Shown: positions 46,943 through 56,350 of the stretch, one piece after another
Numbering within the stretch: position 1 is the first letter of the stretch
Layout: every line of letters begins with the position of its first letter
Assembly: GCF_003933745.1 (NCBI RefSeq)
Contig: NZ_RSEB01000002.1
Coordinates: 186,001 to 250,000 of the forward strand
Length of the DNA stretch: 64,000 nt
Direction: 5' to 3'
Source: Glycomyces terrestris
GTDB lineage: Bacteria; Actinomycetota; Actinomycetes; Mycobacteriales; Micromonosporaceae
The notes under the pieces: model-generated
Database searches by the model: none
Told to the model about the DNA's origin: nothing
The model's input: only the letters and a program-made list of their open reading frames with translations
Position numbers and translations under genes: made by a program

Positions 46943-47409
46943 TAGACGACCACCCGGTGTCGTGACTGCTCGAAGCCTTGCTTATGCTTGTGGTCACAAC
47001 AGCTGCGGCGCATCCAGCGCACGCCTGATCTCTTGTTTGGGTCATCACCCTCAACCATGGATTTGTGACTTTGCATAGCTCCAGCGTGGCATGGCACGGT
47101 TTCGACGAAGGAACAGTCGCTGTCCGCTTGGATCGCAATCAGCGGGGATCGGCGCCACGTGTCTCACCGTGCACGATCATTCAGCGCGAGCTCGCCGGTC
47201 ACAAACCCTCGATCAGGACCGTCTGCCCAGCGGACAGCCCAGGGGTGTTGCACCCGGTGTCAACCGTCGTCTTCCATCCGCCGCGCCCGGCAGGGCCGAG
47301 GCGGTCGAAGCGATGGCGGGACGCAGACCAGAACATCGGCATTGCGGCTATTTGAAAGACGCGGAAACTCCTCGAATCCCATTCGAAGTTCCGCCAGGGA
47401 AGGAATCCA
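46943..47409 (+). other. Long untranslated leader of rho
   Basis: About 465 bp have no gene-like codon usage and a base composition clearly less GC-rich than the neighbours (for example TTGCTTATGCTTGTGG and TTTGTGACTTTGCATAG). The region is pyrimidine- and C-rich in stretches, as expected of Rho utilisation sites. Autoregulation of rho by termination in its own leader is known in other bacteria. Small open frames here are not convincing genes. Confidence 0.5.
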
Positions 47410-49344
47410 TTGAGCGACACCACCGGCACGACGTCGGACCGGATGAGCGATGCGGCGTCTGCTTCGGAAGAAACTCCGGAGACCAAGAAGCGCCGCCGGG
47501 CAGGAACCGGTCTGGCCTCTCTGCTGATGCCCGAGCTCCAGCAGATGGCCCAATCGCTCGGTATCACGGGCGTCGGCCGGATGCGCAAGAGCGAGCTGAT
47601 CGCCGCCATCCAGGAACGGCAGGATGCGGGCTCGCAGCCCGGCGGTGCCAGCGCAGAACAGGAGGCCCCGCCAGTGCCTGACTCCGAACACACACCGATC
47701 GCCGAGGGTCCGCAGGCCACTGTCGACTCCGCGCCGAGCGACAACGGCTCCGATGCCAAGGGCGGCAGCGCCGTCCGCCGGGCCACGCGCCCGGCCGGGC
47801 CGCCGCAGCCGCGCCGCCGGCAGGAGTCCCAGTCGACGTCCCAGGAGGTCGCCGAGACCGGAACCGCCGAGGTCCCCGCGTCCGTCGCCGTCATCGAGTC
47901 CGATGAGGACCGTCCGTCGCGCCGTCGCCGCGTCCGCGAAGGCGGCCGAGAGATCAGCCGCGACGGCGGCCGCGAGTCCCGCGACAACGGCCGCCGCGAC
48001 GAGCAGGAAGCCCGCACCGAGTCCCGCGAGCGCCGCAGCGAGCGCGACGACTACGACGACGACCGCGGTCCCCGCGACGGGGACGGCGAGGGCCGCCGCC
48101 GCAAGCGCCGCGACCGCTCCGACCGCCGCCAGCGCGGAGGGCGCGACGAGTCCGAGCAGCGCGGCGGCCAGCCGCAGCAGAACGACGAGCTGCTCGTCCC
48201 GGTCGCCGGCATCCTCGACATCCTCGACAACTACGCGTTCATCCGCACCACCGGCTACCTGGCCGGGCCGGACGACGTCTACGTCTCGATGTCGCAGGTC
48301 CGCAAGTACCGGCTGCGCCGCGGCGACGCCATCACCGGCGCGGTGAAGCCCACCCGCACCGAGGAGCCCGGCGGGAACCAGAACAACGCCAAGCAGCGCC
48401 GCGAGAAGTACAACCCGCTCGTGCGCCTCGACACCGTCAACGGGATGAACCCCGAGGACGCGAAGAAGCGCGACGAGTTCTACAAGCTCACGCCGCTGTA
48501 CCCGCAGGAGCGCCTGCGCCTGGAGACCGAGCCGAACCAGCTGACCACGCGCGTCATCGACCTCGTGGCCCCGATCGGCAAGGGCCAGCGCGCCCTCATC
48601 GTCTCCCCGCCCAAGGCCGGCAAGACGATGGTGCTCCAGGCGATCGCGAACGCGATCACCACGAACAACCCCGAGTGCCACCTCATGGTGGTCCTCGCGG
48701 ACGAGCGGCCCGAAGAGGTCACCGACATGCAGCGCTCGGTGAAGGGCGAGGTCATCGCCTCGACCTTCGACCGGCCGCCGTCGGACCACACCACGGTCGC
48801 GGAGCTGGCGATCGAGCGCGCCAAGCGCCTCGTCGAGCTCGGCCACGACGTGGTCGTGCTGCTCGACTCGATCACCCGCCTGGGCCGCGCGTACAACAAC
48901 TCGTCGCCCGCGTCGGGCCGCATCCTGTCCGGCGGCATCGACTCGACCGCGCTCTACCCGCCGAAGCGCTTCCTGGGCGCGGCGCGGAACATCGAGCACG
49001 GCGGTTCGCTGACGATCATCGGCACGGCGCTGGTCGAGACCGGCTCCATGGGCGACACGGTCATCTTCGAGGAGTTCAAGGGCACCGGCAACGCCGAGCT
49101 CAAGCTCGACCGCAAGATCGCCGAGAAGCGCACCTGGCCGGCGATCGACGTGCACCAGTCGAGCACCCGCAAGGACGAGCTCATGATGAGCCCCGAGGAG
49201 CAGGCGGTCATGCTCAAGCTCCGCCGGGTCCTGTCCTCGCTGGAGCCGCAGCAGGCCATCGAGCTGCTCATCGACCGGCTGAAGAAGACGCAGACGAACG
49301 CCGAGTTCCTGATGTCCATCGTCAAGAGCACGCCGAACGACTAG
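47410..49344 (+). CDS. rho: Transcription termination factor Rho
   Basis: The 644-residue protein has the Rho N-terminal helix domain at about 33-65 (LASLLMPELQQMAQSLGITG). A long charged insertion rich in Arg, Asp, Glu and Gly follows (about 75-260, disordered; typical of high-GC actinobacteria). The RNA-binding cold-shock domain is at about 265-310 (GILDILDNYAFIRTTGYL). The ATPase has Walker A SPPKAGKT (about 399-406), VLADERPEEVTDM, LLDSITRLGRAYN, GSLTIIGTALVETGS and the C-terminal DELMMS. The start is TTG at 47410 with AAGGAA 5 nt upstream; no ATG fits. The whole ring-forming core is intact. Confidence 0.97.
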   Translation: MSDTTGTTSDRMSDAASASEETPETKKRRRAGTGLASLLMPELQQMAQSLGITGVGRMRKSELIAAIQERQDAGSQPGGASAEQEAPPVPDSEHTPIAEGPQATVDSAPSDNGSDAKGGSAVRRATRPAGPPQPRRRQESQSTSQEVAETGTAEVPASVAVIESDEDRPSRRRRVREGGREISRDGGRESRDNGRRDEQEARTESRERRSERDDYDDDRGPRDGDGEGRRRKRRDRSDRRQRGGRDESEQRGGQPQQNDELLVPVAGILDILDNYAFIRTTGYLAGPDDVYVSMSQVRKYRLRRGDAITGAVKPTRTEEPGGNQNNAKQRREKYNPLVRLDTVNGMNPEDAKKRDEFYKLTPLYPQERLRLETEPNQLTTRVIDLVAPIGKGQRALIVSPPKAGKTMVLQAIANAITTNNPECHLMVVLADERPEEVTDMQRSVKGEVIASTFDRPPSDHTTVAELAIERAKRLVELGHDVVVLLDSITRLGRAYNNSSPASGRILSGGIDSTALYPPKRFLGAARNIEHGGSLTIIGTALVETGSMGDTVIFEEFKGTGNAELKLDRKIAEKRTWPAIDVHQSSTRKDELMMSPEEQAVMLKLRRVLSSLEPQQAIELLIDRLKKTQTNAEFLMSIVKSTPND

Positions 49345-49357
49345 TCGTGTGAGTTCC

Positions 49358-49508
49358 TGAGGCCGACCTGGTTGAGAGCGGCCTCACGCCTTACCATTGA
49401 ACGCTGGTGCGCAGGTCGCGCACCCTGACCAGTGCCCCTCCGGGGGCGAGACGCGGTACCGGTTCACGGCCCTCCGGCCGACCCGGCGACCGACATGAAA
49501 GGGAAGTC
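49358..49508 (+). promoter_or_regulatory. rho terminator hairpin and rpmE promoter/leader
   Basis: TGAGGCCG/CGGCCTCA (49358-49365 with 49379-49386) is an 8-bp hairpin 13 bp after rho. TACCAT at 49392-49397 could be the rpmE -10 box. The leader then has GGTGCGC-AGGTC-GCGCACC (7-bp stem) and other GC stems up to the ribosome site AAAGGGAAG. A candidate L31 leader motif has been described for actinobacteria; I cannot verify a match. Confidence 0.45.
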
Positions 49509-49739
49509 ATGAAAGAGGGCATCCACCCTGAGTACGTCGTCACCGAGGTGACCTGCTCCTGCGGGAACAGCTTCACCACCCGGTCGACGGTGACCAGCGG
49601 CAAGATCCAGGCTGCGACCTGCAACAAGTGCCACCCGTTCTACACCGGCAAGCAGCGCATCCTCGACACCGGCGGTCGCGTGGCCAAGTTCAAGGCCCGC
49701 TACGCCAAGGCTGCCGAGAAGGCTCAGGCCGGCAAGTAG
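49509..49739 (+). CDS. rpmE: 50S ribosomal protein bL31 (zinc-binding form)
   Basis: The 76-residue protein has the four Cys of the zinc-containing C+ form (TCSCGNSF and [12 protein letters not shown]), then the basic tail. The zinc form is normally replaced by a C- paralogue under zinc limitation. ATG at 49509 with AAAGGGAAG. It is followed by a strong terminator. Confidence 0.96.
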   Translation: MKEGIHPEYVVTEVTCSCGNSFTTRSTVTSGKIQAATCNKCHPFYTGKQRILDTGGRVAKFKARYAKAAEKAQAGK

Positions 49740-49747
49740 CTTTGCTG

Positions 49748-49786
49748 CGCGGCGCTCGTGTCCTCGACACGGGCGCCGCGTTTTTT
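49748..49786 (+). terminator. Rho-independent terminator of rpmE
   Basis: A 15-bp stem with one G.T pair (49748-49762 with 49766-49780) and loop CTC is followed by six T. Clear intrinsic terminator. Confidence 0.93.
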
Positions 49787-49831
49787 CGTCCGTCAACCTG
49801 GTACGCAAGGCTCACTTTCTAAGGAACAGAG

Positions 49832-50917
49832 ATGACTACCGCCGCCGACAACCGCCTGGCCTCGCTCCTCGCCGAGTACAAGGACCTCGAGGTCCAGATG
49901 GGCGACCCCGCCCTGCACGCCGACCCGGCCCAGGCCCGGCGGGTCGGCCGCCGCTACGCCGAGCTGTCCCCGATCGCCAAGACCGCCGAGGACATCGCGA
50001 CCGCGAAGGACGACCTGGAGACCGCCGAGGAGCTCGCGAAGGAGGACCCGGACTTCGCCGAGGAGGCCGAGGGCCTGCGCAAGCGCATCCCCGAGCTGGA
50101 GGAGAAGCTCGCCGAGCTGCTCGTGCCGCGCGACCCCGACGACTCCAAGGACGTCATCATCGAGATCAAGGCCGGCGCGGGCGGCGAGGAGTCCGGCCTG
50201 TTCGCCGGGGACCTCATGCGCATGTACCTGCGCTACTTCGAGCGCCAGGGCTGGGCGGTCGAGACCCTGGAGATGGTCCCGACCGACCTCGGCGGCGTCA
50301 AGGACTCCTCGATCGCCGTGCGCACCAAGGGCAATCCCGAGGGCGGCAACGGCGTGTGGTCCCGCATGAAGTTCGAGGGCGGCGTCCACCGGGTGCAGCG
50401 CGTGCCCGTCACCGAGTCCCAGGGCCGCGTGCACACCTCCGCGGCCGCGGTCGTGGTCATGCCCGAGGCCGAAGAGGTCGACTTCGAGCTGAACATGAAC
50501 GACGTCCGCGTCGACGTGTACCGCTCCTCCGGCCCCGGCGGCCAGTCGGTCAACACCACCGACTCCGCGGTGCGCCTCACCCACGTGCCCACCGGCGTGG
50601 TCGTGACCTCGCAGAACGAGAAGAGCCAGCTCCAGAACAAGGAGGCGGCCATCAAGGTCCTGCGCGCCCGCCTGCTCGCCAAGCAGCAGGAGGAGGCCGC
50701 CGCCGCGGCCGGCGCCGCGCGGCTCCTCCAGGTCCGCACCGCCGACCGGTCCGAGCGCATCCGCACCTACAACTTCCCGCAGAACCGGCTCACCGACCAC
50801 CGCATCGGCTTCACCGCGTACAACCTCGACCAGGTCATGGACGGCTCCCTCGACGAGGTCCTCGACGCCCTCGCCGCCGCCGACCGCGCCGACCGCATGG
50901 CGCGCGGCGCCGAATGA
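49832..50917 (+). CDS. prfA: Peptide chain release factor 1
   Basis: The 361-residue protein has [43 protein letters not shown] (near the PAT-like anticodon loop), the GGQ motif at 236-238 ([16 protein letters not shown]) and [12 protein letters not shown]. It releases peptides at UAA and UAG. ATG with AAGGAACAGAG. The stop overlaps prmC by 4 bp, which fits, since PrmC methylates the GGQ glutamine. Confidence 0.97.
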   Translation: MTTAADNRLASLLAEYKDLEVQMGDPALHADPAQARRVGRRYAELSPIAKTAEDIATAKDDLETAEELAKEDPDFAEEAEGLRKRIPELEEKLAELLVPRDPDDSKDVIIEIKAGAGGEESGLFAGDLMRMYLRYFERQGWAVETLEMVPTDLGGVKDSSIAVRTKGNPEGGNGVWSRMKFEGGVHRVQRVPVTESQGRVHTSAAAVVVMPEAEEVDFELNMNDVRVDVYRSSGPGGQSVNTTDSAVRLTHVPTGVVVTSQNEKSQLQNKEAAIKVLRARLLAKQQEEAAAAAGAARLLQVRTADRSERIRTYNFPQNRLTDHRIGFTAYNLDQVMDGSLDEVLDALAAADRADRMARGAE

Positions 50918-51747
50918 CCTGGGCCGAAGCCGTCGCCGCGGCCGCCGAGCGGCTCGCGGCGGCCGGCGTCGCCTCCCCGCGGGTCGACGCCGAACTGCTC
51001 GCCGCCCACGTCTCCGGGCTCAAGCGCGCGCAGCTCCTCATCGCCGACGGCCCCGACGCGGGCCGCCTGGCACAGTTCGAGGCGCTCGTCGCGCGCCGCG
51101 CCACCCGCGAACCGCTCCAGCACCTCACCGGCTCCGCCGCGTTCCGCTACGGCGAACTCGCGGTCGGGCCCGGCGTGTTCGTGCCCCGGCCCGAGACCGA
51201 ACTCCTCGTGGACTGGGCCCTGGAGCACCTGCCCAAGGGCGGCACCGTGATCGACGCCTGCTCCGGCTCCGGCGCGGTGGCCTACTCGATCGCGACCGAG
51301 CGGCCCGACGCCCGCGTGTGGGCCGTCGAGATCGACCCCGACGCCTTCGAATGGCTCGAGTCGAACCTCGAAGGCACCGGCGCCGTCCCCGTGCTCGCCG
51401 ACGCCGTCGCCCCCGGCACGCTCGCCGAACTCGACGGGCAGGTCGACCTCGTCACCGCGAACCCGCCGTACGTGCCGTTCGAGATCGAAGTCGCCCCCGA
51501 GGTCGAATTCGACCCGTCCGGGGCCGTCTACGCCGCCGAGGCCGGGCTCGCGGTGATCCAGCCGCTCGCAGTGCGCGCCGCGCGCTGGCTCAGGCCCGGC
51601 GGCTGGTTCGGGTTCGAGCACGACGACACGCACGGCACCGTGGCCCCCGAGATCCTGCGGGTCAGCGGCTTCACCGATGCGGAGGACCACGACGACCTCG
51701 CCGGCCGGCCGAGGTTCGCGACGGGAAGGCTAGGCTTGCTGCCGTGA
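50914..51747 (+). CDS. prmC: Release factor glutamine methyltransferase
   Basis: The 277-residue protein has an N-terminal helical domain, [14 protein letters not shown], the SAM motif [30 protein letters not shown] and the catalytic NPPYVP (Asn183). It modifies the Gln of GGQ in RF1 and RF2. The start overlaps prfA (ATGA) and the stop overlaps the next gene (GTGA). Confidence 0.95.
   Translation: MTWAEAVAAAAERLAAAGVASPRVDAELLAAHVSGLKRAQLLIADGPDAGRLAQFEALVARRATREPLQHLTGSAAFRYGELAVGPGVFVPRPETELLVDWALEHLPKGGTVIDACSGSGAVAYSIATERPDARVWAVEIDPDAFEWLESNLEGTGAVPVLADAVAPGTLAELDGQVDLVTANPPYVPFEIEVAPEVEFDPSGAVYAAEAGLAVIQPLAVRAARWLRPGGWFGFEHDDTHGTVAPEILRVSGFTDAEDHDDLAGRPRFATGRLGLLP
51731..51736 (+). promoter_or_regulatory. 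Possible internal leaderless -10 box before the Sua5-type gene
   Basis: TAGGCT lies 7 nt before the GTG at 51744, inside the prmC end. It could drive a leaderless transcript in addition to operon readthrough. Confidence 0.35.
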
Positions 51748-52493
51748 GGCTGTTCAATTGCAGGAAGATCAAGGACCGCGCCACCGGGATCAAGTCCGCC
51801 GCGCGCGCCGTCACCGGCGGCCGCCTGGTCGTCATCCCCACCGACACCGTGTACGGGATCGGCTGTGACGCGTTCAACCACGCCGCCGTGAAGGCGCTCC
51901 TCGCCGCCAAGGGCCGCGGCCGCGACATGGCGCCGCCGGTCCTCATCGGCTCCAAGCGGGCCCTCGACGGCATCGCCTCCGACGTCCCCGACTCCGCCAA
52001 GGAGCTCATCGAGGCGTTCTGGCCCGGCCCGCTCACCGTGGTCGTGCCCTACACCCCGACCCTGACCTGGGACCTCGGCGACACCGACGGCACCGTCGCG
52101 GTGCGCATGCCGCTGCACCCCCTCGCGCTCGAACTGCTCAAGGAGACCGGCCCCATGGCCGTGTCCTCCGCGAACAAGCACGGCCAGCCCCCGGCGGAGA
52201 CCGCCACCGACGCGAAGGCCCAGCTCGGCTCGGACGTCTCCGTCTACCTGGAGGCCGGCCCCAGTGAGGACAACCTGCCGTCGACGATCGTCGACTGCGT
52301 CGCGCACCCGCCGCAGATCCTCCGCGAAGGCGCGCTCACGCTCGAGCAGATCCGCAAGATCGTCCCCGACACGCTCGACCGCGACGGCTACGGCCCCGGC
52401 CAGCGCCCCGAGGACCAGGAGGACGAGGCCGAGGACGGCGCGGAGACCGCCGCCGAGGCGCCCGCGGAGCAGTCCGAGGAGACGCAGGCGTGA
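51744..52493 (+). CDS. L-threonylcarbamoyladenylate synthase (Sua5/YciO/TsaC family)
   Basis: The 249-residue protein has GGRLVVIPTDTVYGIGCDA, LLAAKGRGRDMAPPVLIG (the variant of KGR motif), FWPGPLTVVV, VAVRMPLHPLALELL and MAVSSANKHGQPPAETATDA. It makes TC-AMP for t6A modification of tRNAs reading ANN codons. After residue 205 it has an acidic Glu/Ala tail of about 40 residues. It lies between prmC and the phosphatase, the conserved actinobacterial order. Confidence 0.92.
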   Translation: MRLFNCRKIKDRATGIKSAARAVTGGRLVVIPTDTVYGIGCDAFNHAAVKALLAAKGRGRDMAPPVLIGSKRALDGIASDVPDSAKELIEAFWPGPLTVVVPYTPTLTWDLGDTDGTVAVRMPLHPLALELLKETGPMAVSSANKHGQPPAETATDAKAQLGSDVSVYLEAGPSEDNLPSTIVDCVAHPPQILREGALTLEQIRKIVPDTLDRDGYGPGQRPEDQEDEAEDGAETAAEAPAEQSEETQA

Positions 52494-53041
52494 CCCCGCC
52501 CTTCTCGGTCCTCCACGTGTGCACCGGCAACATCTGCCGGTCGCCGATGTCCGAGCGCATCCTCGACGGGCTCACCGGCGACGACGTGTACAACCACGGC
52601 GCCGGCACCTCGTCGTGGCACGAGGGCGAGAACATGCAGCCGTTCTCCGCGAGCGAGCTCGAGGACCGCGGCTACGACGCCGCCGGCCACGGCGCGCGGC
52701 ACCTGAGCCGCGCCCAGCTCGCGGCCTCCGACCTGGTCCTCGTCGCCACCACCGGGCACCTCGAGTTCATCGCGGAGTCCTACCCCGAGGCCGCCGGCAA
52801 GACGTTCCTGGTCCGCACCTTCGGCCGCATCGCCGCCGACGCCGCGGCCGAGCTCCCCGACGGCGACGTGCACACCCGCGGCAAGGCGCTCGTGGCGCTG
52901 GCCGAGCAGCGGCGCGGCGAGTACGAGGCGGCCGACCTGGCCGACCCGTGGGGGATGAGCCGCGCCGAGTACGCGCGGATCGCCGACCAGCTCGAGGCCG
53001 CGCTCAAGCCGGTCGCGGCCGCGCTCGAAGGGGACGCGTGA
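52490..53041 (+). CDS. Low-molecular-weight protein-tyrosine phosphatase family protein
   Basis: The 183-residue protein has the P-loop CTGNICRS at 11-18 (CX5R: Cys11 and Arg17) and a late DPWGMS that supplies the general-acid Asp. It could act on tyrosine-phosphorylated or arginine-phosphorylated proteins. GTG start overlaps the previous gene (GTGA), and its end overlaps the next (GTGA). Confidence 0.9.
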   Translation: MTPPFSVLHVCTGNICRSPMSERILDGLTGDDVYNHGAGTSSWHEGENMQPFSASELEDRGYDAAGHGARHLSRAQLAASDLVLVATTGHLEFIAESYPEAAGKTFLVRTFGRIAADAAAELPDGDVHTRGKALVALAEQRRGEYEAADLADPWGMSRAEYARIADQLEAALKPVAAALEGDA

Positions 53042-53439
53042 GGACCGCGCGCGGCTTCCTGAAGCCCTGCTTCGCCGTCGCGGGGATCGCGGCGGCCGTC
53101 GCCGCGGTCGCCGGGTGGCTCGCGGCCGGGGGCGTCGGCGCCTGGGCCGCTCCGGCCGGAGTGGCCTTGGCCGCCTTGGGGTTCGCGGGCTCGGTGCAGG
53201 CGGTCGCGGCCGTCGAGAGGATTGACCTTCGTCTCACTCTCCTTATGGCCTTGATCACATACGCGCTCAAGCTCGTCGTCGCGCTCATTGCACTGTGGAC
53301 TGTGCGATCGACGGTTCCCGATGCCTTGCTCCCGTTCGCCTGGGGGATCGTCGGCGGGGCCGTCGTGTGGCTCGCGACCCAGGCTGTCTGGGCTTATAAG
53401 GCGAAGATTCCTTACATCGAGCTCGACCAGCGGTCTTGA
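53038..53439 (+). CDS. ATP synthase protein I-like membrane protein
   Basis: The 133-residue protein has about four hydrophobic segments (GIAAAVAAVAGWLAAGGVGAW, VALAALGFAGSVQAVAAV, LTLLMALITYALKLVVALIAL, AWGIVGGAVVWLATQAVW) and ends with a short basic tail. Its size, topology and position before atpB match AtpI/UncI-like proteins, which assist c-ring assembly or Mg uptake. Sequence evidence for the family is moderate. Confidence 0.7.
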   Translation: MRTARGFLKPCFAVAGIAAAVAAVAGWLAAGGVGAWAAPAGVALAALGFAGSVQAVAAVERIDLRLTLLMALITYALKLVVALIALWTVRSTVPDALLPFAWGIVGGAVVWLATQAVWAYKAKIPYIELDQRS

Positions 53440-53487
53440 CGCCTCCTTGACGCCTTCCGCCCCGCGACACGCGGTGTTTCCAAGAGG

Positions 53488-53560
53488 TTGACAATTCCGC
53501 ACCGATGGCGCTCATCTCAGCGAACCCGCTGGGCAGTTCCTGTGTAGTAGCTGTTAGAGT
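53488..53560 (+). promoter_or_regulatory. Candidate promoter elements of the atp operon
   Basis: A consensus TTGACA lies at 53488-53493, but no good -10 is found 17 bp later (CTCATC). TAGAGT at 53555-53560 could be a second -10 box, 10 nt before the ATG at 53571. The interval 53440-53570 otherwise shows nothing. Precise start is undecided. Confidence 0.4.
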
Positions 53561-53570
53561 TCAATCCGAC

Positions 53571-53789
53571 ATGGCCGACATGGAACCCCCCGATCGCAAA
53601 CCCCAGCCCAACGGCTCTGACATGGGCTGGCGCGCTCTGGGATATCTGCTGTCCGGGATCATCGTCTGGGGTGGTCTCGGATATCTCGTCGACCTGTGGC
53701 TCGAACTGCCCAAAGTCGGGCTCCTGGTAGGGATGCTGGTCGGTGCTGGAGCGGGGATGTACCTGCTCATCAAGCAGATGTCGCCGTAG
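53571..53789 (+). CDS. AtpZ/AtpI family small membrane protein
   Basis: The 72-residue protein has two hydrophobic segments (YLLSGIIVWGGLGYLVDLWL and VGLLVGMLVGAGAGMYLLI) with the GYxxDxWL-like pattern of AtpZ proteins. The start at 53571 (MADMEPPD) is preferred over an in-frame ATG at 53505, which would add 22 residues without a conserved match. It sits 26 bp before atpB. Confidence 0.8.
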   Translation: MADMEPPDRKPQPNGSDMGWRALGYLLSGIIVWGGLGYLVDLWLELPKVGLLVGMLVGAGAGMYLLIKQMSP

Positions 53790-53814
53790 ATTTGACCGAC
53801 ACTGACTGAGAGGC

Positions 53815-54636
53815 GTGGCTCGCGTGACCGACTCAGCCATCGTGCTGGCCGAAGGGGAGTCCCACTTCCCGCCCGGTATCCACAGCTTTGACTTTGCCGA
53901 CTGGTTCTCCGGGCTCACCGGCACCGCGCTCGCCCACATGTTCACCACCATCACCATGGCGGTCTGGGCGACCGTCGCGATCCTCATCGTCTTCTTCCTG
54001 TGGGCCTACCGCAAGCCCCAGATCGTCCCCACCAAGAAGCAGTGGCTCGCCGAATCGGCCTACGGCTTCATCCGGAACACCGTCGCCATCGACCTCATGG
54101 GCAAGAAGGACGGCGTGCGCTTCGCCCCGTACCTCGCGACGCTGTTCCTGTTCATCGTCCTCATGAACTTCTGGGCCATCGTGCCCGGCGTCCAGATCTC
54201 GCCGAACGCGCACATCGCGTTCCCGGCGATGCTGGCGGTCCTGTCCTGGATCATGTACGTCTGGGTCGGCATCAAGCAGCACGGCCTGGTGAAGTGGCTC
54301 AAGATCACCGTGGTGCCGCCGGGCGCCCCGGCCTTCGTCCTGCCGCTGCTGATCCCGATCGAGATCCTCCAGAACATCATCCTGCGGCCGGTCACCCTCG
54401 CCCTGCGGCTGTTCGCGAACATGTTCGCCGGCCACCTCATCCTGCTGGTCTTCATCCTCGGCGGGTTCGAGATGCTCAACTCGAGCAACTTCTTCATCCA
54501 GGGCCTGTCGGTCTTCTCGTTCGCCATGGGCATCGCGATGACGCTCTTCGAGCTCATCGTCATCCTGCTCCAGGCGTACGTGTTCACCCTGCTGACCGGC
54601 ATGTACATCCAGGGGTCCCTCGCCGAGGAGCACTAG
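53815..54636 (+). CDS. atpB: ATP synthase subunit a
   Basis: The 273-residue polytopic protein has the essential Arg in LRPVTLALRLFANMFAGH, GVQISPNAHIAFPAM, and FELIVILLQAYVFTLLTGMYI. It forms the proton half-channels beside the c-ring. GTG at 53815 or 53824 are both possible starts. First core gene of the atp operon. Confidence 0.96.
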   Translation: MARVTDSAIVLAEGESHFPPGIHSFDFADWFSGLTGTALAHMFTTITMAVWATVAILIVFFLWAYRKPQIVPTKKQWLAESAYGFIRNTVAIDLMGKKDGVRFAPYLATLFLFIVLMNFWAIVPGVQISPNAHIAFPAMLAVLSWIMYVWVGIKQHGLVKWLKITVVPPGAPAFVLPLLIPIEILQNIILRPVTLALRLFANMFAGHLILLVFILGGFEMLNSSNFFIQGLSVFSFAMGIAMTLFELIVILLQAYVFTLLTGMYIQGSLAEEH

Positions 54637-54731
54637 TCCTCGCCGGCTTCCACCCCCACCCACAGATTTCGCAATTGAACAACATCGTGCGCGTGACGGA
54701 CACGCCACGCTGAAACCTAGGAGAAAACGCC

Positions 54732-54935
54732 ATGGAAGGCTCTGTCAGCGTCATCGGTTACGGTCTCGCCGCGATCGGCCCCGGTATCGGTGTGGCTCTC
54801 ATCTTCGCCGCGTGGATCACCGCGACCGCGCGTCAGCCCGAGTCGGCCGGCATCACCCGTCCGATGCTGTTCATGGGCTTCGCCCTCGTCGAGGTTCTGG
54901 CCCTGTTCGGCCTGGTCCTCGCGTTCATCAACTAG
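54732..54935 (+). CDS. atpE: ATP synthase subunit c
   Basis: The 67-residue two-helix hairpin protein has a Gly-rich first helix (GYGLAAIGPGIGVALIFAAW), polar loop ARQPE (Arg34, Gln35, Pro36) and second helix with the proton-carrying Glu54 (GFALVEVLALFG). It is slightly shorter at the N-terminus than mycobacterial AtpE. There is no Na-type Gln/Ser motif, so it is proton-specific. Confidence 0.96.
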   Translation: MEGSVSVIGYGLAAIGPGIGVALIFAAWITATARQPESAGITRPMLFMGFALVEVLALFGLVLAFIN

Positions 54936-54955
54936 CCACCACACACGGAGCGAAC

Positions 54956-55501
54956 ATGATTCTCGCCGCCGAAGAAGGAGGCACCGGCATCCTCTTCCCG
55001 ATCTGGCAGGAGATGCTGATCGGGGCCATCGCCTTCGGTCTGCTCTGCTTCGTGCTCATCAAGTTCGTCTTCCCCCGCATGGAGAAGACGTTCGAAGCAC
55101 GGGTCGACGCGATCGAGGGCGGCATCGAGCGCGCCGAGCGCGCTCAGGAAGAGGCCAACCAGACGCTCGAGGAGTACCGCCGGAAGCTCGCCACCGCGCA
55201 GGAGGAGGCCGCGGCGATCCGCGACGAGGCCCGCGCGACCGCCGAGGCCAGCAAGGAGGAGATCCTCGTCTCCGCCCGCGAAGAGGCCAACCGCATCATC
55301 GCGGCCGGTCACGCCCAGGCCGAGGCCTCGCGCCAGCAGCTCATCCGCGAGCTGCGCAGCGAGGTCGGCCACCTGGCGGTCGACCTGGCCGGGAAGATCA
55401 TCGGCCAGCGCCTCGCCGGCGACGCCGACACGACCGCGACCGTCGACCGGTTCCTGGCCGAGATCGTGGACGAGACGGCTGAGACGAGCGGAGCACGCTG
55501 A
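54956..55501 (+). CDS. atpF: ATP synthase subunit b
   Basis: The 181-residue protein has one N-terminal membrane helix (about 18-38, LIGAIAFGLLCFVLIKFVF), then a long Ala/Glu/Arg coiled coil that forms the peripheral stalk. ATG at 54956 with CGGAGCG upstream; a longer frame upstream overlaps atpE and is rejected. Overlaps atpH by one base. Confidence 0.95.
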   Translation: MILAAEEGGTGILFPIWQEMLIGAIAFGLLCFVLIKFVFPRMEKTFEARVDAIEGGIERAERAQEEANQTLEEYRRKLATAQEEAAAIRDEARATAEASKEEILVSAREEANRIIAAGHAQAEASRQQLIRELRSEVGHLAVDLAGKIIGQRLAGDADTTATVDRFLAEIVDETAETSGAR

Positions 55502-56316
55502 TGTCGACGACTGGACGCGAAAGCATCGAGGCCGGCCGGGCCGTGCTGGAGGCACTGGACGCCTCCGCCGAGCAGTTCACCGAGTGCGGCGATCAGCTGC
55601 TGCAGGTAACGAGGTTCCTCGTCGACCAGCCTCGGCTGCGTCGCGCCCTGTCCGACCCCGCCCGCAAGGCGGACGACCGGGAGGGCCTGATCCGTCAGCT
55701 CCTCGCCGGTCAAGTCGGCGACACCGCCGCTGACGTGGTGGCCGCGCTGGTGCGCGGCCGCTGGGGCACCCCGTCCGAACTCATGGACGGCACCGAGCAG
55801 CTCGCCGTCGAGGCGCTGCTGCTCGCCGCCGCCAAGGACGGCAGCCTGGCGAACGTCGAAGACGAGCTGTTCCGCTTCGGGCGGCTCGTCGACGGCGACG
55901 CCGAGCTGGCCTCGGTCCTCGGCGCCTCCGGCACCGACCCCAAGGGCCGCGCCTCGCTGACCGAGCAGTTGCTCGCCGGCAAGGCCGAACCCGTGACGGT
56001 GAAGCTCGCGACCGCCGCATGCTTCGGCATCGGCGGGCGCAGCTTCCACGCCTCACTGGCCCACCTGGTCGAGGTCGCCGCGGCGGCCCGCGACGAGTCC
56101 GTGGCCTACGTGACCGTGGCCCAGCCGCTCGACGAGAACGGCGAGCGCCAGCTCGGCGCCAAGCTCTCGCTCGTGTACGGCCGCCCGGTGGCGCTCAAGG
56201 TCACCGTCGACCCCGCGATCGTCGGGGGCATCCGGGTGCAAGTCGGCTCGGACCTGTGGGACGGCACCGTCTCGCGTCGCCTCGACGAAGCCCGCCAAGC
56301 CTTGGCCGGACGCTGA
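55501..56316 (+). CDS. atpH: ATP synthase subunit delta
   Basis: The 271-residue protein is the long actinobacterial delta form (usual bacterial length about 180). It has an N-terminal helical bundle and the conserved C-terminal [38 protein letters not shown] in parts. It links the peripheral stalk to the top of F1. One-base overlap with atpF (TGATG). Confidence 0.94.
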   Translation: MSTTGRESIEAGRAVLEALDASAEQFTECGDQLLQVTRFLVDQPRLRRALSDPARKADDREGLIRQLLAGQVGDTAADVVAALVRGRWGTPSELMDGTEQLAVEALLLAAAKDGSLANVEDELFRFGRLVDGDAELASVLGASGTDPKGRASLTEQLLAGKAEPVTVKLATAACFGIGGRSFHASLAHLVEVAAAARDESVAYVTVAQPLDENGERQLGAKLSLVYGRPVALKVTVDPAIVGGIRVQVGSDLWDGTVSRRLDEARQALAGR

Positions 56317-56350
56317 TCCAGCCGGTAGAAACAGAAAGGGAAACGTTCAG

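Noticed and set aside
47065-47355. Possible small gene (96 codons) in the rho leader
   Set aside because: No ribosome site, mixed codon usage and no conserved motif; it overlaps other equally poor frames.
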